Notes: generated by a model from the letters alone, not told the origin. Positions 21,843 through 31,862 are shown, counted from the stretch's first letter. The stretch is 64,000 bases of DNA from Bacillus sp. MM2020_4 (GCF_011250555.1 NZ_JAANMZ010000002.1:186001-250000); one strand, 5' to 3'. Numbers and translations: made by a program.

Positions 21843-23032
21843 TCAGGAGTCTCCTTGGAAATCGGTTGTCCGACTGCAATGTTTTCAATCACATTAAAAT
21901 GAATATCTAGTATAACCTTACCATTTCTATACTCTTTGTGTAAAATTTTTTCATCTTTAATGATAGCATCTTCATCTAACTTGCTTTTTATTTCTTTTTT
22001 AGCTAATTCTAGTGCTTGTTCTTCTGCCTCTTTTTTCGAATAGGACCGCTTGACATCCTCACTTTCGCGTAACGTTTTATTCATATAGGAGATCGGCAGC
22101 TTCCACTTTAGGAAATGAACATGATGAACATTCTTTTCTGTTTTATATTTCTTGAATTCAGGTTTCCCAAAACCCCAAATAGGTATTTCCAAATTCCCTA
22201 CGACTAAAGAATGTTTTTGCTTTTCCTTCCCAGTAAAGACATTAAAGTTCGTGACCAGAGGGAGCTTAACAGTGCTTATATACCAGGTACCACCCCAGAC
22301 CTCACCTTCAGCTGCCACTATTTTCGGGCTTCCTTCTTGTCCATAAATTCCGGAAACAAGTAAATCGCCCTTTTCCACGACATCATTCTTATTAACCATG
22401 GTTTGGCCCGTTTCAACAAACATATTGACAATAACAGCTTTCTTTTTTGCGATAAGATTTTGTGGGGATAATTGTTCCACCTTTTTCGGCTCATTCTTTT
22501 CAACAACCTGCAGATGATAGGTTGTCCCCTTTAATTCCACACCAACCCATGTCAATGCACCAATTTTCTCTGTTAATTGTCTTTGGATCCCCTCCACATT
22601 ATCAACAAAAAACTGCACCTTCCCAATTTTAACACCCATCTTGTCCAATTCTTTACGAATTTGATACTCTGTTGCAGGCTTTGCCCCTTTTATTTCAATT
22701 CCCCAAATCACATTTGATAAGAAAAAAATAATGAATAAAAATGCGGCTGCCCCCAACATAAAGCCGCTATTTTTCAATAATCTTCTAAATAAAAATGGTA
22801 CTCCGCTACGACGTAAAAAGGAAATTTTACATCCACTTTTACGCGCAAACATTCTAATTTTCAAGGCATCCTGTGCTCTCATTTTAAAGGTAATCGTCTC
22901 CGTTCCATGCCGTTTTACGTTCCAAATATGGAGACCATTTCGTGTTAGCACATTTAAAAACCGTTCAAGACCCTTTCCCGAAACCTTCACCGTAACTCTG
23001 CCATAAAGGAATTCAATCCATTGGTTCTTCAT
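21839..23032 (-). CDS. yqfD: Sporulation protein YqfD
   Basis: A 397-residue protein of the YqfD family required for efficient sporulation. It has a membrane helix at about 92-112 (FMLGAAAFLFIIFFLSNVIW) and a long extracytoplasmic domain after it. The B. subtilis gene is in the sigma-E mother-cell regulon with yqfC. It overlaps both yqfC (4 bases) and phoH (4 bases), so the three genes are translated as a coupled block. Confidence 0.92.
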   Translation of the reverse strand: MKNQWIEFLYGRVTVKVSGKGLERFLNVLTRNGLHIWNVKRHGTETITFKMRAQDALKIRMFARKSGCKISFLRRSGVPFLFRRLLKNSGFMLGAAAFLFIIFFLSNVIWGIEIKGAKPATEYQIRKELDKMGVKIGKVQFFVDNVEGIQRQLTEKIGALTWVGVELKGTTYHLQVVEKNEPKKVEQLSPQNLIAKKKAVIVNMFVETGQTMVNKNDVVEKGDLLVSGIYGQEGSPKIVAAEGEVWGGTWYISTVKLPLVTNFNVFTGKEKQKHSLVVGNLEIPIWGFGKPEFKKYKTEKNVHHVHFLKWKLPISYMNKTLRESEDVKRSYSKKEAEEQALELAKKEIKSKLDEDAIIKDEKILHKEYRNGKVILDIHFNVIENIAVGQPISKETPE

Positions 23033-23331
23033 TTTGTTCCTCCCGGATTATCAGTAATATATATGACCTGATCTATTTTTCCTTCGAGTAAAATTTCTTC
23101 TGGTAAAATCGTTTTAATCACAAATGCCTTGCCTTTAATTAATAATTGTCCTTGCTTTAACAATAAGCGGAGCTCTTTATCTGTAAATGCGAGCAAGCCG
23201 CGGTGATTCTCTATATATATATGGATTTGTCCAATCATCGTAATCCGGGGCAAATCCATCATGACATCTTGAGGAAGATCCATTTTATTAGCCATCCAGT
23301 TGCGAATTCGCTGGCCCCATTTTTTTGCCAT
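23029..23331 (-). CDS. yqfC: Sporulation protein YqfC
   Basis: A 100-residue YabP/YqfC-family protein. The core is residues 25-85, including PRITMIGQIHIYIENHRGLL, and it is probably a mother-cell shell or membrane-associated factor. A start at 23352 is possible, but the ATG at 23331 follows AAAGGGGG and a T-rich spacer and matches the family N-terminus (MAKKWGQRI). Unusually, that ribosome site lies in the 3' arm of a perfect hairpin. It overlaps yqfD. Confidence 0.9.
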   Translation of the reverse strand: MAKKWGQRIRNWMANKMDLPQDVMMDLPRITMIGQIHIYIENHRGLLAFTDKELRLLLKQGQLLIKGKAFVIKTILPEEILLEGKIDQVIYITDNPGGTK

Positions 23332-23337
23332 AAAAAA

Positions 23338-23380
23338 AGAACCCCCTTTCATCTCATATTATGAAATGAAAGGGGGTTCT
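23338..23380 (-). terminator. Terminator hairpin that sequesters the yqfC ribosome site
   Basis: 15-bp perfect arms (23338-23352 and 23366-23380) around a 13-base loop, followed on the minus strand by seven T residues and then the yqfC ATG. Read-through RNA from the floA operon would form it; the AAAGGGGG ribosome site is its 3' arm. The loop contains CATAATAT, a sigma-E-like -10. Confidence 0.75.
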
Positions 23381-23414
23381 AGCACATATTTTTCTATTCA
23401 CTTCTAAAGCTAAT

Positions 23415-23879
23415 TTACCCTCTTTTTGGAAAATAAGGCTTTTTGGAGCGCGGCTCACCAAGGATTTCCGCCCAAATCACTCCATTAACCAATGATTGCG
23501 CATTTGGTTCCGTCGAAATATTTGGTTCACCTTCGTCCATGGTTGCCGCAACGGTTTGTTCTTTCATCTTTTCTCGTTGCAAACGGGACGCTGCCAGCGC
23601 CCTCCGGCTCGACTCAGATTCTTTTCTGACTTGGTCATATTCTTGTTCAAGCATTCGATTATTCTCTTGCAATACTTCCACTTTTTGCGCCGATTTAACC
23701 GGGGCCGCTTGATGCGAGACTTCATTTGTAAGTTCTTTAACTAGCGTTCGAACATCCTCCATACCACTTACTTTAAATGGCTTTCTAGGAGATTGACCTT
23801 GAGTCCTTTTTGTTTTACCAAATATGGTAGAGATGATACCTACAATGATAAAAAATAATATGGTTTCCAAAGCTCCCAC
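23415..23879 (-). CDS. Small membrane-anchored coiled-coil protein (YqfB position)
   Basis: A 154-residue protein I do not recognise from sequence alone. It has one N-terminal membrane helix (about 4-20, ILFFIIVGIISTIF), a basic linker, a coiled coil at about 67-110 (LQENNRMLEQEYDQVRKESE), and a short C-terminal motif NGVIWAEILGEPRSKKPY. It lies 24 bases below floA and follows it in the sigma-W operon, as yqfB does in B. subtilis; equivalence is by position only. Confidence 0.7.
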   Translation of the reverse strand: MGALETILFFIIVGIISTIFGKTKRTQGQSPRKPFKVSGMEDVRTLVKELTNEVSHQAAPVKSAQKVEVLQENNRMLEQEYDQVRKESESSRRALAASRLQREKMKEQTVAATMDEGEPNISTEPNAQSLVNGVIWAEILGEPRSKKPYFPKRG

Positions 23880-23903
23880 CCTCCATTTTAATTAATGTGG
23901 GGT

Positions 23904-24899
23904 TTATTTGTCGTCTTTCTTTTCACCTGTCATTTTCCCAATCGAACCTCTCATTTCCGTATCCGCAGAAATGTTTTTATAATTCATATAGTCCATGACA
24001 CCGATATTACCTGATTTCAGAGCTTCTGCCATGGCAAGCGGTACTTCTGCTTCCGCTTCCACTACCTTGGCCCTCATTTCCACTACTTTCGCCTTCATTT
24101 CCTGCTCTGAAGCAACCGCCATCGCCCGGCGTTCTTCTGCTTTTGCTTGGGCAATTTTCTTATCCGCCTCAGCTTGTTCTGTTTGTAATTCTGCACCAAT
24201 GTTTTTACCGATATCCACATCCGCAATATCGATTGATAAGATTTCAAAGGCTGTTCCGGCGTCAAGGCCCTTTGCCAAAACAGTCTGCGAGATCAAATCC
24301 GGATTCTCTAGAACTTTGCTATGGCTATCCGACGAACCAATAGTTGAGACAACCCCTTCACCAACACGGGCCACAACTGTTTCTTCACCGGCACCACCGA
24401 CAAGACGTTCGATATTGGCACGGACGGTAATCCTCGCTTTTGCTTTGACCTCAATCCCGTTCATCGCAACACCTGCGATAAATGGTGTTTCAATTACCTT
24501 AGGGTTAACACTCATTTGCACCGCTTCTAAAACATCCCGTCCCGCAAGGTCAATTGCAGCGCACCGTTCAAACGATAATTCAATATTGGCTCGGTGTGCA
24601 GCAATTAGCGCATTGACGACACGGTCGACATTTCCTCCAGCAAGATAATGACTTTCAAGCTGATTGATTGTGACGTTTAAACCTGCTTTATGAGCTTTAA
24701 TAAGCGGATTAACCACCCTGCTTGGCGTTACCCTTCTTAACCTCATCCCAACCAATGTGAAAATACTAATGCGAACACCTGCAGCAAGTGCCGAAATCCA
24801 AAGCATAACTGGTACAAAGGATAATAAGATCCCTAAAAAGATTAAAGCTATCACAACCACGGCGATAATAAATATCGTTCCACCTGATACTACATCCAT
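23904..24899 (-). CDS. floA: Flotillin-like protein FloA
   Basis: A 331-residue YqfA/FloA scaffold of functional membrane microdomains. It has an N-terminal hydrophobic segment (about 7-42), an SPFH-type domain, then an Ala/Glu-rich coiled-coil (about 230-290, [19 protein letters not shown]). It is downstream of nfeD, the usual flotillin partner, and behind a sigma-W promoter, in keeping with an envelope-stress role. Confidence 0.95.
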   Translation of the reverse strand: MDVVSGGTIFIIAVVVIALIFLGILLSFVPVMLWISALAAGVRISIFTLVGMRLRRVTPSRVVNPLIKAHKAGLNVTINQLESHYLAGGNVDRVVNALIAAHRANIELSFERCAAIDLAGRDVLEAVQMSVNPKVIETPFIAGVAMNGIEVKAKARITVRANIERLVGGAGEETVVARVGEGVVSTIGSSDSHSKVLENPDLISQTVLAKGLDAGTAFEILSIDIADVDIGKNIGAELQTEQAEADKKIAQAKAEERRAMAVASEQEMKAKVVEMRAKVVEAEAEVPLAMAEALKSGNIGVMDYMNYKNISADTEMRGSIGKMTGEKKDDK

Positions 24900-24919
24900 T
24901 TTTTTAACCCCCTCATCAT

Positions 24920-25555
24920 TTATTTGACCTCTCTAACAACAATACGGGCACCTTCTACTTTAATGACTTTTACTTTAGCATTCTGCTCAATAAAGCCGCC
25001 TTCACTTATTGCATCAACTCGTTCATTATGAATAATAATCGTACCAGCCGGTCTTAATATCGTTAATGCGGTTCCGACTTTTCCCAAAAGGTCAGTCCGG
25101 TTAATATTCGATACATAGCCGTCTTCTTTTCTAGCTATCTCTGACAAGACCATTTTATTAAAAAGAACCAGCTTTTTTCCAAATGTCTTAATCATCATAA
25201 AGAAAACAATAATTGAAATCATAATAGCAATAAAGATCGAGACGCCTATTTGCATGGCATCTTCTCCTGCTAAAAAAAGACTTAATATTAAGGCAGCAAC
25301 ACCAAGCGTTCCAGCAACAGCACCTGGTAAGAAGAACTCTAGAAAAATAAGCAAGATTCCTGCCACAAATAAGGTTAATGTCCCATAACCGGCAAGCCCG
25401 GCTTGGAAATGCCCATAAAAGAACAAAATTAGCGCAAACACACCAATAAATCCAGCTATCCCTATCTTTGCAGAAAAAAGTTCTAGAACAATTCCCACTC
25501 CTGCAATGGTCAGGAGAATGGTTACAACAATTGGGTCAGTAAGAAATTCAATCAT
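24920..25555 (-). CDS. NfeD family membrane protein, short form
   Basis: A 211-residue protein with four or five membrane helices (about 8-30, 32-55, 58-78, 80-97, 102-125) and a C-terminal OB-fold NfeD domain (about 145-210). It corresponds to the C-terminal half of B. subtilis YqeZ; the ClpP-like protease domain is absent. An AAGGGGGAC site precedes the ATG and no protease remnant is seen upstream, so it looks intact. It partners FloA. Confidence 0.9.
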   Translation of the reverse strand: MIEFLTDPIVVTILLTIAGVGIVLELFSAKIGIAGFIGVFALILFFYGHFQAGLAGYGTLTLFVAGILLIFLEFFLPGAVAGTLGVAALILSLFLAGEDAMQIGVSIFIAIMISIIVFFMMIKTFGKKLVLFNKMVLSEIARKEDGYVSNINRTDLLGKVGTALTILRPAGTIIIHNERVDAISEGGFIEQNAKVKVIKVEGARIVVREVK

Positions 25556-25594
25556 TCAAGGTCCCCCCTTCTCTCTTCAACTGACTCTATTCAT

Positions 25595-25620
25595 TACGTT
25601 TGAAGCGTTAAAAGGTTTCA
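25595..25620 (-). promoter_or_regulatory. Sigma-W (ECF) promoter of the nfeD-floA operon
   Basis: On the minus strand, TGAAAC, a 16-base spacer and CGTA match the sigma-W consensus exactly, about 40 bases before the nfeD ATG. The B. subtilis yqeZ-yqfAB operon is a known sigma-W target. Confidence 0.85.
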
Positions 25621-25640
25621 TTTTTAGGCGAAATAACTTA

Positions 25641-25673
25641 AAAGACCACAAGCACTAGATGCTTGCGGTCTTT
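25641..25673 (-). terminator. Terminator of rpsU-yqeY
   Basis: AAAGACC..AAGCA pairs with TGCTT..GGTCTTT, followed by T residues on the minus strand, just after the yqeY stop. Confidence 0.75.
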
Positions 25674-25684
25674 ATGTCAGAATA

Positions 25685-26131
25685 CTATGAAAGGTGTTGT
25701 TGTACAAATTTATTAACTAGAGATCCGTCTGCTTTACCCTTTACTTTAGGCATAATCGCAGCCATCACTTTTCCCATTTCCGCTTTTGATGTTGCACCAA
25801 CTTCAGCAATCGTTTCTTTAACAATTTCTGATAACTCATCTTCTGAAAGCTGTTTCGGTAAATACAGCTCGACAATCGAGAGCTCTGTATGCAATTTATC
25901 AACTAGGTCTTGACGACCAGCCTTATCAAATTCATGGAGGGAGTCTTTGCGTTGCTTTACTTCGCGAGAAAGGACCGTTAACTCCACGTCTTCAGAAAGC
26001 TCTTTCGTTCCAAGCTTAATGGCTTCATTCTGCAAGGAAGCTTTGACCATCCGAATAACTGAGAGTTTGTCTTTTTCCTTGTTTTTCATCGCTTGTTTCA
26101 TATCATTATTCAAACGCTCGAGAAGACTCAT
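25685..26131 (-). CDS. yqeY: GatB/YqeY domain protein
   Basis: A 148-residue all-helical protein of the YqeY family, homologous to the tRNA-binding C-terminal region of GatB. Its function is unknown, and an amidotransferase accessory role is only suggested. It lies 15 bases below rpsU and shares its promoter. Confidence 0.9.
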   Translation of the reverse strand: MSLLERLNNDMKQAMKNKEKDKLSVIRMVKASLQNEAIKLGTKELSEDVELTVLSREVKQRKDSLHEFDKAGRQDLVDKLHTELSIVELYLPKQLSEDELSEIVKETIAEVGATSKAEMGKVMAAIMPKVKGKADGSLVNKFVQQHLS

Positions 26132-26146
26132 ATATTACACCCTCTC

Positions 26147-26320
26147 TTAAAACTTACGTTTTCTTGCTGCTTCAGACTTTTTCTTACGTTTTACACTTGG
26201 TTTTTCATAAAATTCGCGCTTTCTTGCCTCTTGCAAAGTACCAGTTTTTGATACTGTACGTTTGAAGCGACGAAGAGCATCTTCAAGCGATTCGTTTTTA
26301 CGAACGACGGTTTTAGACAT
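26147..26320 (-). CDS. rpsU: 30S ribosomal protein bS21
   Basis: 57 residues from the ATG at 26320, starting [20 protein letters not shown] and ending in a strongly basic [25 protein letters not shown] site precedes it. The frame extends upstream, but this is the standard S21 start. Confidence 0.97.
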   Translation of the reverse strand: MSKTVVRKNESLEDALRRFKRTVSKTGTLQEARKREFYEKPSVKRKKKSEAARKRKF

Positions 26321-26376
26321 TCTCTTTCCCTCCCTCCGAAACACAACACACTAACATTCAATCCATGTACCTTGCA

Positions 26377-26405
26377 ATTATAATATAACCTTGATACAAG
26401 GTCAA
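26377..26405 (-). promoter_or_regulatory. Sigma-A promoter for rpsU-yqeY
   Basis: TTGACC, a 17-base spacer and a perfect TATAAT on the minus strand, 57 bases before the rpsU start. Confidence 0.7.
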
Positions 26406-26489
26406 CTGAAATTCTTAATCAGTATTTTTTTTAAAATCTGGCATGTCCTTCGCATCAATTCCATAGAATGGAGCGAGGGGGGCCGGGAC

Positions 26490-27431
26490 ATGCTGTACAT
26501 ATTATTATTTGTTCTTTGTATTTTATTATTTATTTTTGGAATGACCATTATTCGGTTTGGCTTATTTAATTTGTCTGCTAATAAATTGAAAACATGGCTG
26601 ATAAAACTTACAAGCACACCGTTAAAAGGGATGGTAACAGGAACCTTCATCACAGCCCTGTTGCAAAGCAGCTCCGCTGTAATGGTCATCACAATTGGTT
26701 TAATTTCGGCTAGAATTATGACCTTCCCTCAATCAATTGGGATTATTCTCGGCACCAATATCGGTACAACCTTTAAAACGGAACTCATTACCTTTGATCT
26801 AGATGCCATCCTTGTTCCCCTTGCCATTAGTGGCGCACTTCTTATTTTATTTAAAAATAAAAGAGCAAGAAGTATTGGCATGCTATTATTTGGAATCGCC
26901 TCCGTATTTACCGCCATGAAGGGGTTCGAATTAGTAGCGGAACCTTTAACCACAATGGGTTTTATCAATAAATTTATTTTATCTATTAATGACAATCTAC
27001 TCTTAAGTATATTAGCTGGTACTGTTATTACAGCTATTATCCAATCGAGCACAGCGATGACAGGGATTGCAATGGGATTTTTAACCGCGGGGCTGTTGCA
27101 GCTTGATGCCGGTATCGCTATAGTGCTGGGAGCAAATATAGGCACATGTATTACGGCGATTATTGCCTCAATCGGCGGCGGAAAGGAATCAAAGTTAGCC
27201 GCCTTTGCCCATGTCTGGCTCAATGTATTTGGAGTTTTACTATTTATCCCGCTAATTCCATTGCTTACGGAAAATGCACCATTCCTTGCTAGCAGAAAAG
27301 ATGTCCAGCTTGCGCATATAAGTGTGATATTTAATGTGGCAACCTCATTGCTTATCTTACCTTTCGCTACCCGGTTTGGTGAAATGATTTTATTTTTACA
27401 TGATCGACGGCCTAAACGTCCAGTGTCATAA
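26490..27431 (+). CDS. yqeW: Na/Pi cotransporter family protein YqeW
   Basis: A 313-residue membrane transporter of the Na/Pi (PNaS) family. The diagnostic inverted repeat is visible: ALLQSSSAVMV (about residues 53-63) and AIIQSSTAMTG (about 187-197), each followed by GTNIGT/GANIGT. Eight or so membrane helices are expected. Substrate is presumed phosphate. The frame opens at 26391, but the ATG at 26490 follows a GAGGGGGG site and begins the first helix. It is divergent from rpsU. Confidence 0.88.
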   Translation: MLYILLFVLCILLFIFGMTIIRFGLFNLSANKLKTWLIKLTSTPLKGMVTGTFITALLQSSSAVMVITIGLISARIMTFPQSIGIILGTNIGTTFKTELITFDLDAILVPLAISGALLILFKNKRARSIGMLLFGIASVFTAMKGFELVAEPLTTMGFINKFILSINDNLLLSILAGTVITAIIQSSTAMTGIAMGFLTAGLLQLDAGIAIVLGANIGTCITAIIASIGGGKESKLAAFAHVWLNVFGVLLFIPLIPLLTENAPFLASRKDVQLAHISVIFNVATSLLILPFATRFGEMILFLHDRRPKRPVS

Positions 27432-27459
27432 GAAAAGACGGCGAAATCGCCGTCTTTTC
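27432..27459. terminator. Bidirectional terminator between yqeW and mtaB
   Basis: A perfect 13-bp stem (GAAAAGACGGCGA with its complement) around AA separates two convergent genes. Confidence 0.85.
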
Positions 27460-27468
27460 CCTTTTTCC

Positions 27469-28842
27469 TTATATTGCTGCTTCTTCCTGCTTAAAAACTT
27501 CTTCTTTAGCAATCGCAGTATCTTCCACAATTCGGACAAATTGACCTTCATTGTATGGGTAACCTGCTTTGGTAATTTTCACTTTAACAATCTTACCAAC
27601 CATCTCTTCAGTTGCCGGGAATACTACTTTAAGATAATTATCCGTGTAACCAACATATTTTCCGGAAATAGGCTCTTCCTTGTATTCCTCTTCAGGAATG
27701 ACTTCTAATACTTCACCTTCAAAAAGTGAGGCGTATTCCTTTGCCAGCTGATCAGAAAGAGAAATTAACCGGTGGACACGTTCATTTTTAACCTCTTCAT
27801 CCACCTGATCTTCCATCCGTGCGGCAGGAGTTCCTGTTCGCTTCGAATATGGGAAGACATGGAGCTCAGAGAATTTATGGTCTTTAATAAAATTGTATGT
27901 TTCCATAAATTCGTCTTCTGTTTCGCCAGGGAAACCAACAATGACATCAGATGTAACGGCAAGACCAGGAAGCACTTCTTTCAAGCGCTCAAGTCTCTCT
28001 CCAAAGAATTCCATCGTATATTTACGGCGCATTCTCTTTAAAACCGTATTAGAACCGGATTGAATCGGGATATGCAAATGACGAACAACGATATTAGAGT
28101 GCTTAATTACCTCAATGACTTCATCCGTAATTTGGCTTGCTTCTATCGATGAAATACGTAGACGCTCAAGACCCCTTACACCCGCCTCTAAATCGCGGAG
28201 CAGCATCGCTAGATTATAATCTTTCATGTCCTCACCGTAACCGCCAGTATGAATACCTGTTAACACAATTTCCTTGTAACCTGCATCCACAAGCTGTTGC
28301 GCCTGACGAATCACTTCTTTTGGATCACGTGATCTCATTAAGCCACGAGCCCAGGGAATGATACAAAAAGTACAGAAATTATTGCAGCCCTCCTGAATTT
28401 TTAACGAGGCACGTGTTCTGTCCGTAAATGAAGGAACGTCAAGTTCCTCATAAACACGGTTTTTCATGATGTTACCTACGCCATTAATCGGCTGGCGCTC
28501 CGTTTTATATTGTTTAATATAATCGAGCATTTTCACGCGATCCTGCGTCCCGACGACAACATCAACACCAGGAATCGCCATAATTTCTGCTGGCGATGTT
28601 TGGGCATAACAGCCTGTTACACAAATGACAGCATCCGGATTTTTTCGAACAGCCCGGCGGATTACCTGACGGCTCTTTTTATCCCCTGTATTCGTAACTG
28701 TACATGTATTGATAATATATACATCGGAAATTGCTTCAAAATCAACTCGTTCGTAGCCTTCTTGTTTAAACAATTGCCAGATGGCTTCAGTTTCATAGTG
28801 GTTCACCTTGCATCCAAGTGTATGAAACGCGACTGTTGCCAT
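27469..28842 (-). CDS. mtaB: tRNA threonylcarbamoyladenosine methylthiotransferase MtaB
   Basis: Radical-SAM enzyme turning t6A37 into ms2t6A37 in tRNA. The UPF0004 N-terminal domain carries the auxiliary cluster cysteines C11, C47 and C78. The radical-SAM motif is C153-x3-C157-x2-C160, and a C-terminal TRAM domain follows. At 457 residues it is full length. It is the last gene of the heat-shock operon. Confidence 0.95.
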   Translation of the reverse strand: MATVAFHTLGCKVNHYETEAIWQLFKQEGYERVDFEAISDVYIINTCTVTNTGDKKSRQVIRRAVRKNPDAVICVTGCYAQTSPAEIMAIPGVDVVVGTQDRVKMLDYIKQYKTERQPINGVGNIMKNRVYEELDVPSFTDRTRASLKIQEGCNNFCTFCIIPWARGLMRSRDPKEVIRQAQQLVDAGYKEIVLTGIHTGGYGEDMKDYNLAMLLRDLEAGVRGLERLRISSIEASQITDEVIEVIKHSNIVVRHLHIPIQSGSNTVLKRMRRKYTMEFFGERLERLKEVLPGLAVTSDVIVGFPGETEDEFMETYNFIKDHKFSELHVFPYSKRTGTPAARMEDQVDEEVKNERVHRLISLSDQLAKEYASLFEGEVLEVIPEEEYKEEPISGKYVGYTDNYLKVVFPATEEMVGKIVKVKITKAGYPYNEGQFVRIVEDTAIAKEEVFKQEEAAI

Positions 28843-28849
28843 TGTAACT

Positions 28850-29599
28850 TCACCTCAATAATTCAAAATGATAGGAAATGGCCGCAAGTGTATACAATGG
28901 GGCCGTTTCCGTCCGTAAAATTCGCGGGCCCAGCCCGCATAGACCAAAGCCATTTTCTTTTAATAGCTGGATCTCATTATCAGCTAAGCCGCCTTCCGGC
29001 CCAAAAACCAAGAGGAGGGACTCCCCTTTTTTCATTTGTTTAAGAGTTGAAGAAAAAACGGACATTTCTCCGTTCCTACTTTCTTCTTCAAAAGCTGCTA
29101 ATTTATAATCAAAATCCTTACTTTTTCCCAATAATTCTTTAAAATTCATCGGACTACCAATTTCCGGGATTGCAGTGCGATGGGATTGCTCTGCAGCTTC
29201 TTTGGCAATTTTTTGCCATCTCTCTATTTTTTTAGCTGCTTTTTTTTCATCCCATTTCACAACCGAGCGGGCAGCAGCGAACGGAAGGAACTGATCTGCA
29301 CCAAGTTCTGTTCCTTTTTGAATAATCCATTCCAGTTTGTCCCCTTTAGGCAGGCCGCTTGCGATCGTAATTGTAATCGGCAGCTCCGAAACCTCATCTT
29401 TCCATTGTACAACGTCTGCAACGACACTTGAATCGGTAATTTCTGCAAGCCTGCAAACAGCATGTTTTCCCTCGGGATCAACACAGATGATCTGATCGCC
29501 AATTTGCATACGCATAACCTTTACAATATGATGTAGGTCTTCATCAGCAATGATAAACTGATCATCATTTGCTTGTTGTCTTACAAAGTAGCGTTGCAC
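28850..29599 (-). CDS. rsmE: 16S rRNA (uracil1498-N3)-methyltransferase RsmE
   Basis: SPOUT-family methyltransferase, 249 residues, with an N-terminal PUA-like domain. The knot-forming SAM site includes LVFGPEGGLADNEI and GLGPRILRTETAPL. It acts on 16S rRNA in the 30S subunit. It lies 7 bases before mtaB and continues the dnaK operon order. Confidence 0.95.
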   Translation of the reverse strand: MQRYFVRQQANDDQFIIADEDLHHIVKVMRMQIGDQIICVDPEGKHAVCRLAEITDSSVVADVVQWKDEVSELPITITIASGLPKGDKLEWIIQKGTELGADQFLPFAAARSVVKWDEKKAAKKIERWQKIAKEAAEQSHRTAIPEIGSPMNFKELLGKSKDFDYKLAAFEEESRNGEMSVFSSTLKQMKKGESLLLVFGPEGGLADNEIQLLKENGFGLCGLGPRILRTETAPLYTLAAISYHFELLR

Positions 29600-29672
29600 A
29601 CTTTACACCCTCTCAAAACATTTTACTCTTTATTTTACATAAGATTAGGCCATAATGAAAGATTGAAAAATA

Positions 29673-29699
29673 AAAAGGGGCTACTAACACCCCTTTTTT
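29673..29699 (-). terminator. Terminator after prmA
   Basis: AAGGGG/CCCCTT stem with a 9- to 10-base loop, followed by T residues on the minus strand, between prmA and rsmE. It may be a partial terminator, as the operon order continues. Confidence 0.65.
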
Positions 29700-29706
29700 T
29701 CCTTCA

Positions 29707-30648
29707 TTATTTCCTTTTAGCAATTATCGCAACCCAATCTTCCATAAGAATGGTTTCGATAATATCAAATCCAGCAGCCACAAGTGCCTCTTTTACCAAA
29801 TCTTTCTTCTGCTGAATAATCCCAGAGGCAATAAAGGTTCCGCCCGGCTTTACGACATTGGCAACATCGTCCGTAAATCTAACGATTACTTCTGCTAAAA
29901 TATTCGCTACAATCACATCAGCGGATTTTTCAGCCACACCATCCAAAAGATTGTTTTGGGCAATGGTTACCGTCTTACTAACCTTATTAAGCTTAATATT
30001 CAACTTAGCGGATGTTACAGCCACTTCATCAAGGTCGTAGGCCCTGACATTCTCGGCACCAAGCATTGCTGCAGCAATACTGAGCACACCAGAACCAGTT
30101 CCAACATCGATCACCTGGTCTCCGGGCCGAACAGTTCTTTCTAGTGCTTGAATACACATAACAGTTGTCGGATGTGTCCCTGTACCAAAAGCCATACCGG
30201 GATCAAGCTCAATAATTAATTCATCACTGCTGACAGGTTCATAAATCTCCCATGTAGGGACAATCGTGAACTTTTCAGAGATTTTCACAGGATTATAATA
30301 TTTCTTCCAAGCAGTTGCCCACTCTTCTTCGTGGACTTCACTGATGGATACGTCGTTTTTACCTAAGTCAATATCATACGTGATAAGGTTATTAATCGAA
30401 TCCTTGATGGCCTCAACCGTCTCCCCTAAAAAACTGTTAACTGGTAAATAGGCTTTAACCATGACACCTTCATCTGGATAATCGTCGGGATTGAGTTGGT
30501 AGATTTCTCCGAATTGATCTTCCCTTTCCTTTGTCAATTCGAATGGATCTTCAATGACTACACCGCTCGCCCCAGCTTCATGCAAGATATGTGAAATAGG
30601 TTCGATCGCCTCATTTGTTGTGTGGATACTTATTTCTGACCACTTCAT
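29707..30648 (-). CDS. prmA: Ribosomal protein L11 methyltransferase
   Basis: Trimethylates L11. The Rossmann motif [16 protein letters not shown] and the NPPF-like loop NILAEVIV are visible in 313 residues, with an N-terminal L11-recognition domain (about 1-60). It lies 17 bases below dnaJ, in the heat-shock operon. Confidence 0.94.
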   Translation of the reverse strand: MKWSEISIHTTNEAIEPISHILHEAGASGVVIEDPFELTKEREDQFGEIYQLNPDDYPDEGVMVKAYLPVNSFLGETVEAIKDSINNLITYDIDLGKNDVSISEVHEEEWATAWKKYYNPVKISEKFTIVPTWEIYEPVSSDELIIELDPGMAFGTGTHPTTVMCIQALERTVRPGDQVIDVGTGSGVLSIAAAMLGAENVRAYDLDEVAVTSAKLNIKLNKVSKTVTIAQNNLLDGVAEKSADVIVANILAEVIVRFTDDVANVVKPGGTFIASGIIQQKKDLVKEALVAAGFDIIETILMEDWVAIIAKRK

Positions 30649-30665
30649 TCTACCAACTCCAATCC

Positions 30666-31796
30666 TTACTCGCTTTTAAAGGCACGTTTTACTTTTGAGA
30701 AAAAACTTTCTTCATGTTCACCAATGGGAGATGAACCACTAAGCTCAGCAAATTCTTTTAAAAGCTGCTTTTGCTTGTCTGAAAGCTTAGTTGGCGTAAT
30801 AATTCGAACAATAATGTATTGATCCCCGACACCGTATCCGCGAACATTCGGAATACCTTTCCCTTTTAAACGGAATTTCTTTCCTGTTTGTGTACCAGCA
30901 GGAATTTTCAGCTTTACTTTTCCATTTAATGCTGGAACCTCAATTTCATCGCCCAATGATGCTTGAACAAATGTAATAGGCATTTCACAATAAATATCAT
31001 CGCCATCTCTTTCAAAAAACTCATGTTGACGCACTTGGAAAACGACATAAAGATCTCCGGCCGGTCCACCATTAAATCCTGCTTCCCCTTGACCTGCCAT
31101 CCGAAGCTGCTGGCCATCATCAATACCTGCAGGAATTTTGACATGAATTTTCTTACGCTTTTGCACTTTCCCTTTACCGCCGCAGGTTGAACATTTTTGT
31201 TTGATTTCTTTCCCCGTACCATTACAGTGATGGCATGTACGGCGATTAACAATCCTTCCAAACGGAGTATTTTGCTCCACATTTAACTGCCCAGATCCTT
31301 GGCAGTGCTGACAAGTCTCCGGTTTTGTTCCGGGCTTTGCACCTGAACCGCTACATGTATTACATGTTTCTTCACGTGGAATTTCAATATCTGTTTCTTT
31401 ACCAAATGCTGCTTCCTCAAAGGAAACAGTCATGGTGTATTGGAGGTCTGCTCCTTGCCTTGGCGCATTCGGGTCACGTCTTCTCGAACCGCCTCCGCCA
31501 CCGAAGAACGTATTAAAAATATCTTCGAAGCCACCAAAGCCGCCGCCGAAATCAGCACCGCCGCCAAAACCTTGGTTTGGATCAGTATGTCCAAATTGGT
31601 CATAATGAGCCTTTTTTTGATCATCGCTTAACACTTCATATGCTTCCGCGATTTCCTTAAATTTATCAGCCGCATCCGGCTCTTTATTAATATCTGGATG
31701 ATATTGTTTAGAAAGCTTGCGATAAGCTTTTTTTATTTCATCCTTAGAAGCACCCTTACTTACACCGAGCACTTCATAGTAATCCCGTTTACTCAT
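30666..31796 (-). CDS. dnaJ: Chaperone DnaJ
   Basis: Hsp40 co-chaperone that stimulates the DnaK ATPase. It has the J domain (residues 1-70, HPD in YHPDINKEP), a Gly/Phe-rich linker, then a zinc domain with four CxxCxGxG repeats ([32 protein letters not shown]). The ATG at 31796 after GGGAGTGG gives 376 residues; the longer frame from 31820 is discarded. Confidence 0.97.
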   Translation of the reverse strand: MSKRDYYEVLGVSKGASKDEIKKAYRKLSKQYHPDINKEPDAADKFKEIAEAYEVLSDDQKKAHYDQFGHTDPNQGFGGGADFGGGFGGFEDIFNTFFGGGGGSRRRDPNAPRQGADLQYTMTVSFEEAAFGKETDIEIPREETCNTCSGSGAKPGTKPETCQHCQGSGQLNVEQNTPFGRIVNRRTCHHCNGTGKEIKQKCSTCGGKGKVQKRKKIHVKIPAGIDDGQQLRMAGQGEAGFNGGPAGDLYVVFQVRQHEFFERDGDDIYCEMPITFVQASLGDEIEVPALNGKVKLKIPAGTQTGKKFRLKGKGIPNVRGYGVGDQYIIVRIITPTKLSDKQKQLLKEFAELSGSSPIGEHEESFFSKVKRAFKSE

Positions 31797-31862
31797 GATT
31801 ACCACTCCCGAATCTGTCACATAAAGATTATTCTAACACCTGTAATAGTTCTATTGCAATAA

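Noticed and set aside
24143..24343. Plus-strand frame inside floA
   Set aside because: Shadow of floA with no ribosome site.
23995..24648. 217-codon plus-strand frame
   Set aside because: Antisense to floA; its Ser/Ala-rich low-complexity product mirrors floA codon use.
28510..29043. 177-codon plus-strand frame across mtaB and rsmE
   Set aside because: Antisense to two well-supported genes; no recognisable product.
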